Source: JAFDBW01 sp963723355 (GTDB lineage Bacteria; Desulfobacterota; Desulfuromonadia; Desulfuromonadales; BM103). Taken from it: a stretch of DNA of 64,000 nucleotides. Below are positions 28,692 to 39,113 of the stretch, in pieces (the stretch's first letter is position 1; every line of letters starts with the position of its first letter). The stretch spans positions 1-64,000 of the forward strand of contig CAVRQQ010000022.1 of assembly GCA_963723355.1 (NCBI GenBank). The letters are read 5' to 3'. The position numbers and the translations under genes are program-made. The notes under the pieces were generated by a model, which was not told where the DNA came from, did not search any database, and worked only from the letters and a program-made list of their open reading frames with translations.

Positions 28692-30155
28692 ATGATTTTT
28701 GATAATTATTCGCTCGACGGCTTTTATGATGAGATGTTCGATGCAGAGGGACGTCCACGACCCGGTGCCGGGGCGGTGGTCGACCGGTTCAATGCCCTGC
28801 CACTCGAAGAGCTCAGGCGCCGCCAGCAGTCAGCGGAGAAAGCCCTGTTGCAGATGGGGATCACCTTCAGCGTCTATGGTGACGAGCAGGGCACCGAACG
28901 GATTTTCCCCTTCGATATCGTGCCGCGCATCATCGCGCATAACGAATGGATGCAGATGGAGGCGGGCCTGAAGCAGAGGGTCCAGGCCCTTAACCTGTTT
29001 ATCGACGACCTTTACCATGATCAGAGAATCCTCCAGGACGGCATCATCCCGAAGGACCTGGTCCTTTCGGCGAGCGGTTATCGCCCGGAATGTATCGGTC
29101 TCAACCCTCCGGGCGGCATCTGGTGTCATATCACCGGGACCGACCTGGTGCGCGGCGCTGACGGCAAGTTTTATGTGCTCGAAGACAACCTGCGCTGCCC
29201 GTCAGGGGTCTCTTATGTGCTTGAAAACCGGGTGGTCATGAAGCGCAGCTTCCCGCGTGCCTTCGATACCGCACGCGTTGTGCCGGTGGTTGATTACCCG
29301 AACCGGCTTCTGGAACTCCTGCAGTTCCTGGCGCCGCCGCGCCGCGACAAGCCGATGGTGGCAGTCTGGACGCCCGGTGTCTACAACTCGGCTTATTTCG
29401 AACATTCCTTCCTGGCCCAGCAAATGGGCATTGAACTGGTGGAGGGAAGCGATCTGGTGGTGATTGAAGACCGCGTCATGATGCGTACGACAACAGGTCT
29501 GAAGCCGGTCGATGTCCTCTACCGTCGTATCGACGACGATTTCATCGATCCGGAGGTGTTCCGCTCCGATTCGATGCTCGGCGTCCCGGGCCTGATGCGT
29601 GCCTACCGTGCCGGCAACGTTGCCCTGGCCAATGCCCCGGGAACCGGGGTCGCCGACGACAAGGCCGTCTATGCCTATGTCCCGGAGATGATCCGCTACT
29701 ACCTCGATCAGGATGCGATCCTCAACAATGTCGAGACATATCTTTGCTGGCGCGATAAAGACCTGCAGCACGTACTGGCCAACCTCGACAAACTGGTGGT
29801 GAAGAAAGTCGGTGAGTCCGGTGGCTATGGCATGCTGGTCGGGCCACATGCAAGTAAGAAGGAGCGCGCTGAATACGGTGAACAGATCAAGGCCAACCCG
29901 CGTAACTTCATCGCCCAGCCGACTCTCGCACTCTCTCGAGTACCGACCCTGGTTGACGACCACTTCGAGGGTCGTCACGTTGACCTGCGTCCCTACATCC
30001 TCTACGGCGAAGACATCTATGTCATGCCCGGCGGCCTGACCCGGGTTGCACTGAAGAAAGGCTCCCTGGTGGTCAACTCCAGCCAGGGTGGCGGCAGTAA
30101 GGATACCTGGGTTGTCGAGGCCTGTTCTCTGCCGGAAGGGGGTGTCTCATGCTGA
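28692..30155 (+). CDS. Circularly permuted ATP-grasp protein, type 2 (first copy)
   Basis: 487-residue member of the circularly permuted ATP-grasp type 2 family (older DUF404/DUF407). It starts at ATG 28692 behind AAAGGAG; the upstream in-frame GTG would contain the ribosome site. Family hallmarks are the N-terminal FDEMF/YDEMFD-like region, the VLEDNLRCPSGVSYVLENR segment (about residue 160), TPGVYNSAYFEH, the glycine loop ESGGYGMLVGPH (about 375) and the C-terminal DIYVMPGGLTRVA. Iyer and colleagues predicted these proteins as amide or peptide ligases acting with Alpha-E and transglutaminase partners; no substrate is established. It overlaps the Alpha-E gene and has a second copy fused to Alpha-E at 34608. 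Confidence 0.9.
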   Translation: MIFDNYSLDGFYDEMFDAEGRPRPGAGAVVDRFNALPLEELRRRQQSAEKALLQMGITFSVYGDEQGTERIFPFDIVPRIIAHNEWMQMEAGLKQRVQALNLFIDDLYHDQRILQDGIIPKDLVLSASGYRPECIGLNPPGGIWCHITGTDLVRGADGKFYVLEDNLRCPSGVSYVLENRVVMKRSFPRAFDTARVVPVVDYPNRLLELLQFLAPPRRDKPMVAVWTPGVYNSAYFEHSFLAQQMGIELVEGSDLVVIEDRVMMRTTTGLKPVDVLYRRIDDDFIDPEVFRSDSMLGVPGLMRAYRAGNVALANAPGTGVADDKAVYAYVPEMIRYYLDQDAILNNVETYLCWRDKDLQHVLANLDKLVVKKVGESGGYGMLVGPHASKKERAEYGEQIKANPRNFIAQPTLALSRVPTLVDDHFEGRHVDLRPYILYGEDIYVMPGGLTRVALKKGSLVVNSSQGGGSKDTWVVEACSLPEGGVSC

Positions 30156-31129
30156 GTCGTGTCGCCGAATCGATGTACTGGATGGCCCGTTACGTCGAGC
30201 GGGCCGAAAACGTGGCGCGCATCATGGACGCCAACTATCACATGATTCTCGATCTGCCGGCTGGTGTCGGCGAACAGTGGGAGCCGCTGATCGTGACGAC
30301 CGGCGACGAAGACCTGTTCAACGAATTTTACGAAGACTTCAATGAAGAGAACGTTGTCCGGTTTTTGACATTCGACACCAGGAACCCCAATTCGATTCTC
30401 TCCTGCCTGCAGATGGCCAGGGAGAATGCCCGTTCGGTGCGTGAATGGATCAGCTCCGAGATGTGGCAGCAGGTCAATACCTTCTACCTGCTCGTCAAGG
30501 AGGCTTCACGCAAAAGCGGCGGAATTGAACTGCCGCACGAGTTCTTCGTTGAAGTTATGCTTGCCAGCCACCTCTTTACCGGCCTGTCGCAGAACACCAT
30601 GACACACGGTGATGGCTGGCAGTTTGCCCGACTCGGAAGGATGCTGGAGCGGGCAGACAAGACCGCCCGAATCATCGACGTCAAGTATTTTATCCTGCTG
30701 CCTTCGGTGGAATATGTCGGCACGCCTTACGATCATATCCTCTGGGGGTCAATCCTGCGCTCAGCCAGCGCCTTTGAAATGTATCGCAAGGACTATGGCC
30801 AGATTGTCCCTGACGAGATCATCGAGTTCCTGGTCCTCGATGCCGAGTTCCCGAGGGCGATTCACCATTGCCTGATCATTGCAGAGCTGTCGCTGCGCAA
30901 TATTTCAGGAACCATGCGTGGCCGCTTTACCAACCGCGCCGAAAAATCGCTCGGGCGTCTGCTGGCAGACCTCGATTACACGACCATTGACGATATCAAG
31001 GCGATTGGTCTTCACGAGTTTATCGACGATCTTCAGACCCGCCTGAATGATGTCAGCAAGGTTGTTTTCGAGACATTTTTCTCGGTTTCCGCGGCGACCT
31101 CTGCCGTGCAAGATCAATCACAGAGCTAG
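30149..31129 (+). CDS. Alpha-E domain protein (first copy)
   Basis: 326-residue all-helical Alpha-E family protein, cytosolic, with no known catalytic residues. The family start MLSRVAESMYWMARYVERAENVAR is intact, as are HGDGWQFARLGRMLERADKTARI and the C-terminal helix bundle. It overlaps the ATP-grasp gene by seven bases, and in the second set the same two domains are one polypeptide, which implies a physical complex. Proposed in the literature to assist the ATP-grasp amidoligase; the exact role is unknown. Confidence 0.92.
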   Translation: MLSRVAESMYWMARYVERAENVARIMDANYHMILDLPAGVGEQWEPLIVTTGDEDLFNEFYEDFNEENVVRFLTFDTRNPNSILSCLQMARENARSVREWISSEMWQQVNTFYLLVKEASRKSGGIELPHEFFVEVMLASHLFTGLSQNTMTHGDGWQFARLGRMLERADKTARIIDVKYFILLPSVEYVGTPYDHILWGSILRSASAFEMYRKDYGQIVPDEIIEFLVLDAEFPRAIHHCLIIAELSLRNISGTMRGRFTNRAEKSLGRLLADLDYTTIDDIKAIGLHEFIDDLQTRLNDVSKVVFETFFSVSAATSAVQDQSQS

Positions 31130-31171
31130 GAACCTGATCGTCAGACAGATTCCCGGGGAGTTATTCCGTTT

Positions 31172-34100
31172 ATGTCCATCCGCGTTGCCTGCAGGCACAT
31201 TACGCATTACCGGTTTGACCGGCCGATCAACCTCTCCCCGCATGTCCTGCGCCTGCGGCCGGCACCGCATTCGCGGACCCCGATCCGTGCCTATGCCATG
31301 CGCATCGCTCCCGATACGCATTTTCATCAACTGGCAGCAGGACCCTTTCGGCAACTATCTGGCACGGCTGGTGTTCCCCGAGAAGACCCGCGAGCTGAGA
31401 ATCGAGGTCGAGGTGGTCGCCGACATGACCGTCATCAACCCGTTCGATTTTTTTGTCGAAGAATATGCCGAGAAAATCCCTTTTAGCTACGAAGCCCAAT
31501 TGCGCAAGGAATTGACGCCTTACTTCGAGATCACTGAAAGCGGGCCGCTGCTGAGTACCTGGCTGGAAAAGGTCGATCATTCGCCGACCACGACCGTTGA
31601 TTTCCTGGTCAGCCTGAACCAGAGGGTTCGCGAGTCGGTCAATTATTCGGTGCGCATGGAGCCGGGGGTCCAGACCTGCCGAAGAGACTCTCGAACGGGC
31701 GATCGGTTCCTGCAGTGATTCGGGCTGGCTGCTGGTGCAGATCCTGCGCCACCTGGGGCTCGCGGCACGTTTTGTCTCGGGCTATCTGATCCAACTGACT
31801 GCCGATGAAAAATCGCTCGACGGGCCTTCCGGTCCAGAGGCCGATTTTACCGATCTGCATGCCTGGGCCGAGGTCTACATTCCCGGTGCCGGCTGGATCG
31901 GACTCGACCCGACCTCCGGGCTGTTTGCCGGAGAAGGCCATATCCCGCTGGCCTGTACACCACATTACTCGAGTGCGGCTCCGGTTACAGGCGCTATGGA
32001 CAAGTGCGAGGTGAGCATTCGAATTCGAGAACAGCGTCAAGCGTATCCATGAAGACCCGCGCGTGACCAAACCTTACAGCGACGAGCAATGGGCACGGAT
32101 CGATGCCCTGGGAGAGCAGGTCGATGCGAATCTGACCAGCGGCGACGTTCGCCTGACCATGGGCGGAGAGCCGACTTTCGTTTCGATCGACGACATGGAA
32201 GGTGCGGAATGGAATACCAAGGCTGATGGTCCGCACAAAAGGGAGTTGGCCAACAACCTGGTCCGCCGCCTGCGCGAATCATTCAGCAGCGGCGGGTTAC
32301 TGCACTTCGGCCAGGGCAAATGGTACCCTGGTGAACAGTTGCCGCGCTGGGCTTATGGCTGTTTCTGGCGCAAGGACGGCATTCCGGTGTGGCAGAATCC
32401 TGAGCTGCTTGCCAATATCGCCGAGGACTACAAGATAACCCACGAGCACGCCGAACGCTTCGCCGGTGAACTGGCGAGACGTCTTGGTGTTGATCCACAG
32501 CAATGTTGTGCCGGGTTACGAGGATATCTTTTATTACCTGTGGAAAGAGGGGACCCTGCCGGACAATGTCGATCCGCTCAAGGTCGATCTCAAGGATCCC
32601 CTGGAACGCCAGTACCTCGGACAGTTGCTCGACAAAGGCCTCGGGACGCCGACCGGCTATGCCCTGCCGCTGCAATGGGATGAAAAAAGCGGTAGCTGGT
32701 ACAGTGGCCCGTGGGCATTCCGTCGGGGACAGATGTTCCTGATCCCGGGCGGATCGGCAATGGGGTTGCGCCTGCCGCTCGAGTCGCTGCCCTGGGAGGC
32801 TCCGGAGAAACGGGAAACAGGTGCCGAGCATGACCAGTTCGGTGCCTTGCCGGTCCTCGAGGACTCCCATGGCGAAGTCGCAAAAAGGTACAGCAAGGTT
32901 GAAAAACCGGTCACGGCCCATCCGGAAGTTCACGAACAGGCTCCTGCTGACGAATTAGGCGGGAAGAACCTGGTCAAGATTCCCCATACCGCACTTTGTG
33001 TCGAAGCCCGCGAAGGCCGGTTGCATGTTTTTATGGCCCCGCTGAAGAAGCTCGAACATTACCTGGACCTGATTGCGACGATCGAGGCGACCGCTGCAGA
33101 GCTGTCCATGCCGGTGGTCATCGAAGGCTATGAGCCGCCGCGTGACTATCGTCTGGAACGACTGTTGGTGACCCCTGACCCGGGCGTCATCGAGGTTAAC
33201 ATTCATCCGGCAGCCTCCTGGCGGGAGCTGGTGGACAACACCACGACCCTCTACGAGGAAGCCCGTCAGAGCCGTCTCGGCACCGAGAAATTCATGCTCG
33301 ATGGCCGCCACTCAGGGACCGGCGGCGGCAACCATATCACGATCGGCGGAGCGACCCCGGCCGACAGCCCGGTGCTGCGACGGCCCGATCTGCTGCGCAG
33401 CCTGGTTACTTACTGGCAGCATCATCCGGGGCTTTCCTATCTCTTCTCCGGAATGTTCATCGGCCCGACCAGCCAGGCGCCGCGCGTCGACGAGGCGCGC
33501 AACGACGCACTTTACGAACTCGAAATTGCATTCCAGCAGATGCCTAAAGGGGAAGTCCCGGCCCCCTGGCTGGTTGACCGGCTGTTGCGCAATCTTCTGA
33601 TCGACATGACCGGCAACACCCACCGTGCCGAATTCTGCATCGACAAACTTTACTCTCCCGACAGCTCTTCGGGACGTCTCGGCCTGGTTGAAATGCGTGC
33701 TTTCGAAATGCCGCCCCACGCCCGCATGAGCCTGGTGCAGAACCTGTTGCTGCGTACCCTGGTGGCCTGGTTCTGGGAAAAGCCATACGAGCATGATCTG
33801 ATACGTTGGGGGACGGAACTTCACGATCGATTCCTGCTGCCACACTTTGTCCGCGAGGATATGCGGGAAGTGGTGGCTGACCTCAACCGGGCAGGCTACA
33901 AGTTCGAACTGGAGTGGTTCGAACCGTTCCTCGAGTTCCGCTTCCCGCACTTCGGTTCCGTGAATATCGACGCAATGGAACTTGAGCTGCGCTTTGCTAT
34001 CGAGCCGTGGCATGTGCTCGGTGAGGAGATGGGCAGCCAGGGCACCGCCCGCTTCGTTGATTCTTCGGTAGAGCGGCTGCAATTGCGGATCAATGGACTG

Positions 34101-34559
34101 ACGGAATTGCGCCACATCGTGGTCTGCAATGGCAGACGGTTGGCGCTGCGCAGCACCGGGCGCAAGGGCGAGTTCGTTGTTGGTGTCCGTTACCGGGCAT
34201 GGCAGCCGCCTTCGGGGCTGCATCCGACAATCAAACCGCACTCACCGCTGGTCTTCAATGTTGTTGATACCTGGAGTGGTCAGGCGATCGGCGGCTGCAC
34301 CTACCACGTCTCCCATCCGGGCGGGCGCAGTTATGACGTCTTTCCGGTCAATGCCTTTGAGGCCGAAGCACGTCGCATCACGCGGTTCTGGGATCTTGGC
34401 GCTGAGCCGGGGTCGATCCAGACCGCACCACCCGCTTTTGCCGGACTTGGTACCTTTACGCCTGTTCCCGGTTCGTCCGTACCGATGACGCCGCCCGAAG
34501 AAGAACCGAACGAGGAGTTCCCTTATACCGTGGATTTGCGACGCCTTCCCGGAATATAA
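31172..34559 (+). CDS. Transglutaminase-like protease fused to DUF2126 amidoligase (four frameshifts)
   Basis: A very large protein, about 1128 residues when repaired. The N-terminal part is a bacterial transglutaminase N-domain (HITHYRFDRPINLSPHVLRLRP) followed by a transglutaminase/cysteine-protease core whose triad is visible as Cys in IGSCSDSGW, His in LHAWAEV and Asp in GLDPTSG. From about residue 290 comes DUF2126, a glutamine-synthetase-like putative amidoligase (GGEPTFVS, GGLLHFGQGKWYPGE, GRHSGTGGGNHITIGG, NTHRAEFCIDKLYSP). Frame changes occur near 31322, 31672, 32016 and 32495; on both sides of each break the conserved protein continues. It lies 42 bases after the Alpha-E gene. The pairing of a peptide-cleaving and a peptide-forming domain suggests modification or recycling of an isopeptide-type product. 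Confidence 0.85.
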
Positions 34560-34607
34560 TCGGGCCGAGGATAATTAATGCCATGTTGACGCTACGAGGC
34601 CCCTGCC

Positions 34608-37183
34608 GTGGAACAATCCGATAACCAGATGTCCGGGTCAATTGCCCAGTTTTATGCCCCCAGGCTCGAAGCCTACGATGAGATGTATGCCGGTGAAGGG
34701 AAGATTCTCCCCCACTGGCAGGTTCTCATGCAGGAGCTTGATCAGCTCGGTCGGGAGGGGCTGGAACGCCGCCACCTGGAGGCCCAGCGCCTGCTACGCG
34801 AGAACGGTGTCACGTTCAATATTTACGACGGGTTGCGTGGTATGGCCCGTCCCTGGCAGTTAGACCCGATTCCCCTGTTCATCAGTGCCGAAGAGTGGTC
34901 GACCATCGAGGCCGGTCTGGTTCAGCGGGCGGAACTTCTCAACCTGGTCCTGGCTGACATCTACGGTCCCCAGCAGCTTTTGAAAGAAGGACTCCTGCCG
35001 CCTGAACTGGTATTCGGCCATGCCGGTTTCCAGCGCTCCTGCGTCGGGACCATCAAAGCCGTTAATCGCTCATTGACCATCTGTTCTTCCAACCTTGCCC
35101 GTGGCCCGGATGGCCGCATGTGGGTGATCGATGACCGGGCGCAGTCTCCTTCCGGGGCTGGTTATGCGCTGGAAAACCGCATGGTCATGACGCGCATTGC
35201 TCCGGCGCTTTTCCGTGATTGCCATGTCCGGCGTCTGGCCGGCTTCTTCCAGCCTTTCCGGGATCGGCTTGCCAGCCTTGCACCGCAGAACCGGGAAGAC
35301 CCGCGGATCGTGGTTCTGACACCGGGCCCCTACAGTCCGAGCTATTTCGAACATGCTTACCTCGCCAATTACCTCGGCTATACGCTGGTCCAGGGCGATG
35401 ACCTGAGCGTCCGCGACGGGCGGGTCTGGCTGAAATCCCTGGAGGGGTTGCACCAGGTTGACGTCATCCTGCGACGTGTCGATGACGCCTACTGCGATCC
35501 ACTGGAATTGCGGGAAGACTCCCGGCTCGGTGTGACCGGTCTGCTGCAGTCGGCCCGTCTTGGTCATGTAGCGATTGCCAACCCGATCGGCAGTTGTGTT
35601 CTGGAAAATCCGGGACTGCTGGCTTTTCTCCCGGGGATTGCCAAGCACTTCTTCGGTGAAGATCTCAAGCTTCCCTCGGTCGCAACCTGGTGGTGCGGGC
35701 AGGAAAACGAACGTCGATTCGTTCTCGAGAACCTGGAAAAGCTGGTTATAAAGACGATTCATCGTACACGCGGGTACCGCTCGATTTTTGGTGCTCAATT
35801 AACCCAGGCCGAGCAGGCCGAATTGCGCGAGCGGATTCTGCACAAGCCATATCTGTACACTGGTCAGGAAATGGTCAGTTTTTCAACCGCCCCGTCGTTG
35901 GTTGATGGTCAGGTCGAGCCGCGTCACGCGATTCTTCGTTCATTCCTGGTTGCCGGAGAAGGATGGTTATATCGCCATGCCCGGCGGCCTGACGCGGATT
36001 GCCTCCCGGGAAGGGGAGCTGGTGGTTTCCAACCGGGCCGGTGGTTTGAGCAAGGACGCCTGGGTTCTGTCGAATGAGCCGGTTGAATACGTCAGCCTGT
36101 GGAGGCAACCGAAACAGGACCAGGTCCTGCAGTTTCGCACCGAGCCACTGCCGAGCCGCGCTGCGGATAATCTGTTCTGGGCCGGTCGCTACGTCGAGAG
36201 GGCTGAAGGGACAGCCCGTCTGTTGCGGGCTATCTATCTGCTCCGGAGGGAGTTGCGCGATGCCAACGGGGGGATGACCATCTCCTATCTTCACAACCTG
36301 TTGCGCGCCCTGACCCATGTGACCGGGACTTATCCGGGGTTTGTCGATGAAGGATGCTGAAAAGCTCCTGAAACAGCCTCGTCCTGAACTGCGTTCCCTG
36401 TTGCAGGATGCAAATCGGGTCGGTAGCCTGACATCGACCCTGCAGGCCTTCGGCCAGGTTGCCATGACCGTCAGGGATCACTGGCCGACCGAAATCTGGC
36501 GGATTATCGACGCAATCCGGCAGGACTGGGCTGATGACGAGGAAGCGCCTGGTCCGGGGAGCTATCGTACCCAGGATCGCCTCGACCACCTGATCATGCA
36601 GCTGGTTGCTTTCAGCGGCCTGACTGCGGAGAGCATGACCCGGGAATCCGGCTGGCTGCTGCTCGATATCGGTCGGCGCCTGGAGCGGGCCCTCGGGTTG
36701 ATTTCGCTGCTGCGTGCCACCCTGGTTCCCGGCATGGATGATGCGATGAAGCGTCAGCTGATGGAGACGGTGCTGGTCATCTGTGACAGCCTGAACACCT
36801 ACCGCCGGCGTTATCACTCGTACATGCATCTGCCCACCGTGCTTGAACTGATCCTGATGGACCCGCACCACCCCAGGTCTTTGGCTTACCAGCTCGATTG
36901 CCTGCAGCGGCACGTCGCCGAGTTGCCGCGCACCCAGGTGTCGTACCGTCTTGGCGATGATGAGAGGGCTGTTCTCGAAGCCTTTACTTCTTTGCGCCTG
37001 GCCGATGCTGTTGAATTGTCCAGGATTGGCGAGAGCGATGGTTACTGCAAGGGGCTGGAAAAATTGCTCTCCGGGCAGACAGAGAATCTCTGGCAATTGT
37101 CCGAGGTGATCACCGGTACCTATTTCAGTCATTCGCAACCGCCTCAACAGTTGTCGCCGCAGCACCAGGATGAAGATATATGA
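34608..37183 (+). CDS. Circularly permuted ATP-grasp protein fused to Alpha-E domain (second copy, two frameshifts)
   Basis: About 858 residues. Residues 1-480 are a second circularly permuted ATP-grasp domain (YDEMYAGEGKILPHW, QSPSGAGYALENRMVM, TPGPYSPSYFEHAYLA, GYIAMPGGLTRIA); residues 510-850 are an Alpha-E domain (RAADNLFWAGRYVERAEGTAR). The glycine loop of the first copy (SGGYGM) is replaced by RTRGYRSI, so this copy may use a different substrate or be a partner rather than an active ligase. Frames change near 35960 (before DGYIAMPGG) and near 36350 (FVDE to DAEKLL). It overlaps the next transglutaminase gene by four bases. Confidence 0.85.
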
Positions 37184-38055
37184 AATACCGCGTTACTCAT
37201 ACGACCAAGTTCACCTATGAAGCGCGGGTAGGGCTTTGTTATAACGAGGCCAGGTTGCTGCCGCGTGATCTGCCGAACCAGAGAGTTCTGACGGCAGGCT
37301 TGCAAATCGAACCGACGCCGTACGATTACTACGAACGTTTAGACTACTTTGGTAACCGGACTGCTTATTTTTCCATTCAGCAACCTCATGATCAGCTAAT
37401 CGTGACTGCGAACAGTGAAGTCGAGACCAATGCCGTGAGTCTACCCGCAGAGGCCGGAGCTCTTGCCTGGGAGATGGCCCGGGAACGGTTGCGCTACGCC
37501 AGGTCCGCAGAAATCCTCGACGCATCCCAGTTTGTTCTCGATTCGCCTACAGTTGTTGTCAATGACCTGATTTTGGACTATGCCCTGCCGTCTTTTTCGC
37601 CGGGGCGGCCACTGATCGATGCGGTAAACGACCTGATGCAGAGGATCTTCCACGAGTTCAAGTACGATCCGGAATTCTCCACGATTGCCACCCCGCTGAA
37701 AGATGTACTGGAACACCGTAGCGGCGTCTGCCAGGATTTCGCTCACCTGGCGATCGGCTGCCTGCGTTCCATGGGTCTGGCGGCGCGCTATGTGAGTGGT
37801 TACATCGAGACCGAGCCTCCACCAGGTCAGGAGCGTCTGGTGGGCGCCGATGCTTCGCATGCCTGGTTCTCAGCATATCTCGCTGAACACGGTTGGCTCG
37901 ATTTCGACCCGACCAACAACCAGTTGCCCGGAGAGCGGCACATTACGGTCGCCTGGGGACGCGATTTTGCCGATGTAACACCGTTGAAAGGTGTGGCTTT
38001 TGGCAGTGGTGAGCATGAGCTGAAAGTCTCTGTTGATGTGCTCGCGATTGAATGA
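37180..38055 (+). CDS. Transglutaminase-family cysteine protease (stand-alone)
   Basis: 291 residues, unbroken. The N-domain begins KYRVTHTTKFTYEARV; the core holds the triad Cys in SGVCQDFAHL (about residue 185), His in ASHAWFSAY and Asp in FDPTNNQ. Similar small transglutaminase-like proteins accompany ATP-grasp/Alpha-E genes in many bacteria. No signal peptide is visible, so it probably acts in the cytoplasm. ATGA overlaps on both sides tie it to the fusion protein upstream and the glutaminase downstream. Confidence 0.92.
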   Translation: MKYRVTHTTKFTYEARVGLCYNEARLLPRDLPNQRVLTAGLQIEPTPYDYYERLDYFGNRTAYFSIQQPHDQLIVTANSEVETNAVSLPAEAGALAWEMARERLRYARSAEILDASQFVLDSPTVVVNDLILDYALPSFSPGRPLIDAVNDLMQRIFHEFKYDPEFSTIATPLKDVLEHRSGVCQDFAHLAIGCLRSMGLAARYVSGYIETEPPPGQERLVGADASHAWFSAYLAEHGWLDFDPTNNQLPGERHITVAWGRDFADVTPLKGVAFGSGEHELKVSVDVLAIE

Positions 38056-39017
38056 GGGCTGAAATGGTTGATACCGCAACTCGACAGGAGGGAAAGATAT
38101 TGACGTTGAATTACCAGGAGGTCCTGGATGAGATTCATCGCGAAGTCCAACCTTTGGTCGGTCGTGGCACGATCCCGGATTATATCCCCCCACTTGCTAA
38201 AATCTCCGGGAAGAAATTCGGCATGGCTCTGCGGACAACCGATGGCCAGTCCTGCCAGATTGGTGATGCGGGAGAAGGCTTCTCCATCCAGAGTATCTCC
38301 AAGCTGTTTTCTTTGACGCTGGCCTTTCGACTGGTTGGAACGTCACTCTGGAAGAGGGTGGGCCGGGAGCCTTCCGGCACACCATTTAATTCCCTTGTGC
38401 AACTCGAATATGAGCGTGGGATTCCCCGAAACCCTTTCATCAATGCCGGTGCCCTGGTTATTGCGGATATTATCCTTGAGCATGTTGACGATCCCCAAAA
38501 ATCTTACTTGTCATTTCTGCAGCAGATCACCGGCATCCCTTCGGTGAAAATTTCGAAGACTGTTTACCAAGCTGAAATCAAATCCGGGCATCGCAATCGG
38601 GCCATGGCCAACTTGCTCAAGGATTTTGATAATCTCCGGCACAACGTGGAGGATGTCCTTGATTTCTACTTTTTTCAGTGTGCGGTGATGATGAATTGCA
38701 AAGAACTGGCACTGGCGAGTCTTTTCCTGGCGAATAATGGGGATGCTCTCGTTGCCGGCGAGGTCGTGAGCCAAAGGCATGCAAAACGGATCAACGCGGT
38801 CATGCTGACGTGTGGCACTTACGACGCAGCGGGTGATTTCGCCTATCGGGTCGGCCTGCCGGGGAAAAGCGGTGTGGGTGGTGGGATCGTGGCGGTTGTG
38901 CCGGACAGGATGTCCCTTTGCGTGTGGTCGCCGGCACTGAATTCAGCCGGGAACTCTTACGCCGGGACCAAGGCCCTGGAACTGTTTACGACCAAGACCA
39001 GGCTCTCGATTTTCTGA
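38052..39017 (+). CDS. glsA: Glutaminase
   Basis: Serine-dependent glutaminase that hydrolyses glutamine to glutamate and ammonia, 321 residues, beta-lactamase-like fold. The SxxK catalytic pair is in FSIQSISKLF, with the conserved NPFINAGAL, HRNRAMANLL, FFQCAVMMN and GTYDAAGDFAYRVGLPGKSGVGG blocks, so all signature regions of the family are present. ATG 38052 overlaps the transglutaminase stop; ATG 38064 is an alternative. Its place as the last gene of the ATP-grasp/Alpha-E operon is unusual and suggests it either feeds glutamate or ammonia to the amidoligases or acts on a glutaminyl product. Confidence 0.95.
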   Translation: MRAEMVDTATRQEGKILTLNYQEVLDEIHREVQPLVGRGTIPDYIPPLAKISGKKFGMALRTTDGQSCQIGDAGEGFSIQSISKLFSLTLAFRLVGTSLWKRVGREPSGTPFNSLVQLEYERGIPRNPFINAGALVIADIILEHVDDPQKSYLSFLQQITGIPSVKISKTVYQAEIKSGHRNRAMANLLKDFDNLRHNVEDVLDFYFFQCAVMMNCKELALASLFLANNGDALVAGEVVSQRHAKRINAVMLTCGTYDAAGDFAYRVGLPGKSGVGGGIVAVVPDRMSLCVWSPALNSAGNSYAGTKALELFTTKTRLSIF

Positions 39018-39060
39018 ACATAGCCGTCCCCTGATGTTGCGCGTGAAAGGAATTGACAAC

Positions 39061-39091
39061 AAAAAGGCCACCGGAAGCCGGTGGCCTTTTT
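39061..39091. terminator. Bidirectional terminator after the glutaminase
   Basis: AAAAAGGCCACCGG / CCGGTGGCCTTTTT with a three-base loop, a strong hairpin with A- and T-runs on either side. It can end both the plus-strand operon and the convergent cytochrome gene. Confidence 0.9.
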
Positions 39092-39113
39092 GCAGCATTG
39101 CGTAAGTTAAAAG

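Noticed and set aside
33312..34241. 309-residue minus-strand frame opposite DUF2126
   Set aside because: The plus strand shows conserved DUF2126 blocks; the shadow has no ribosome site or domain.
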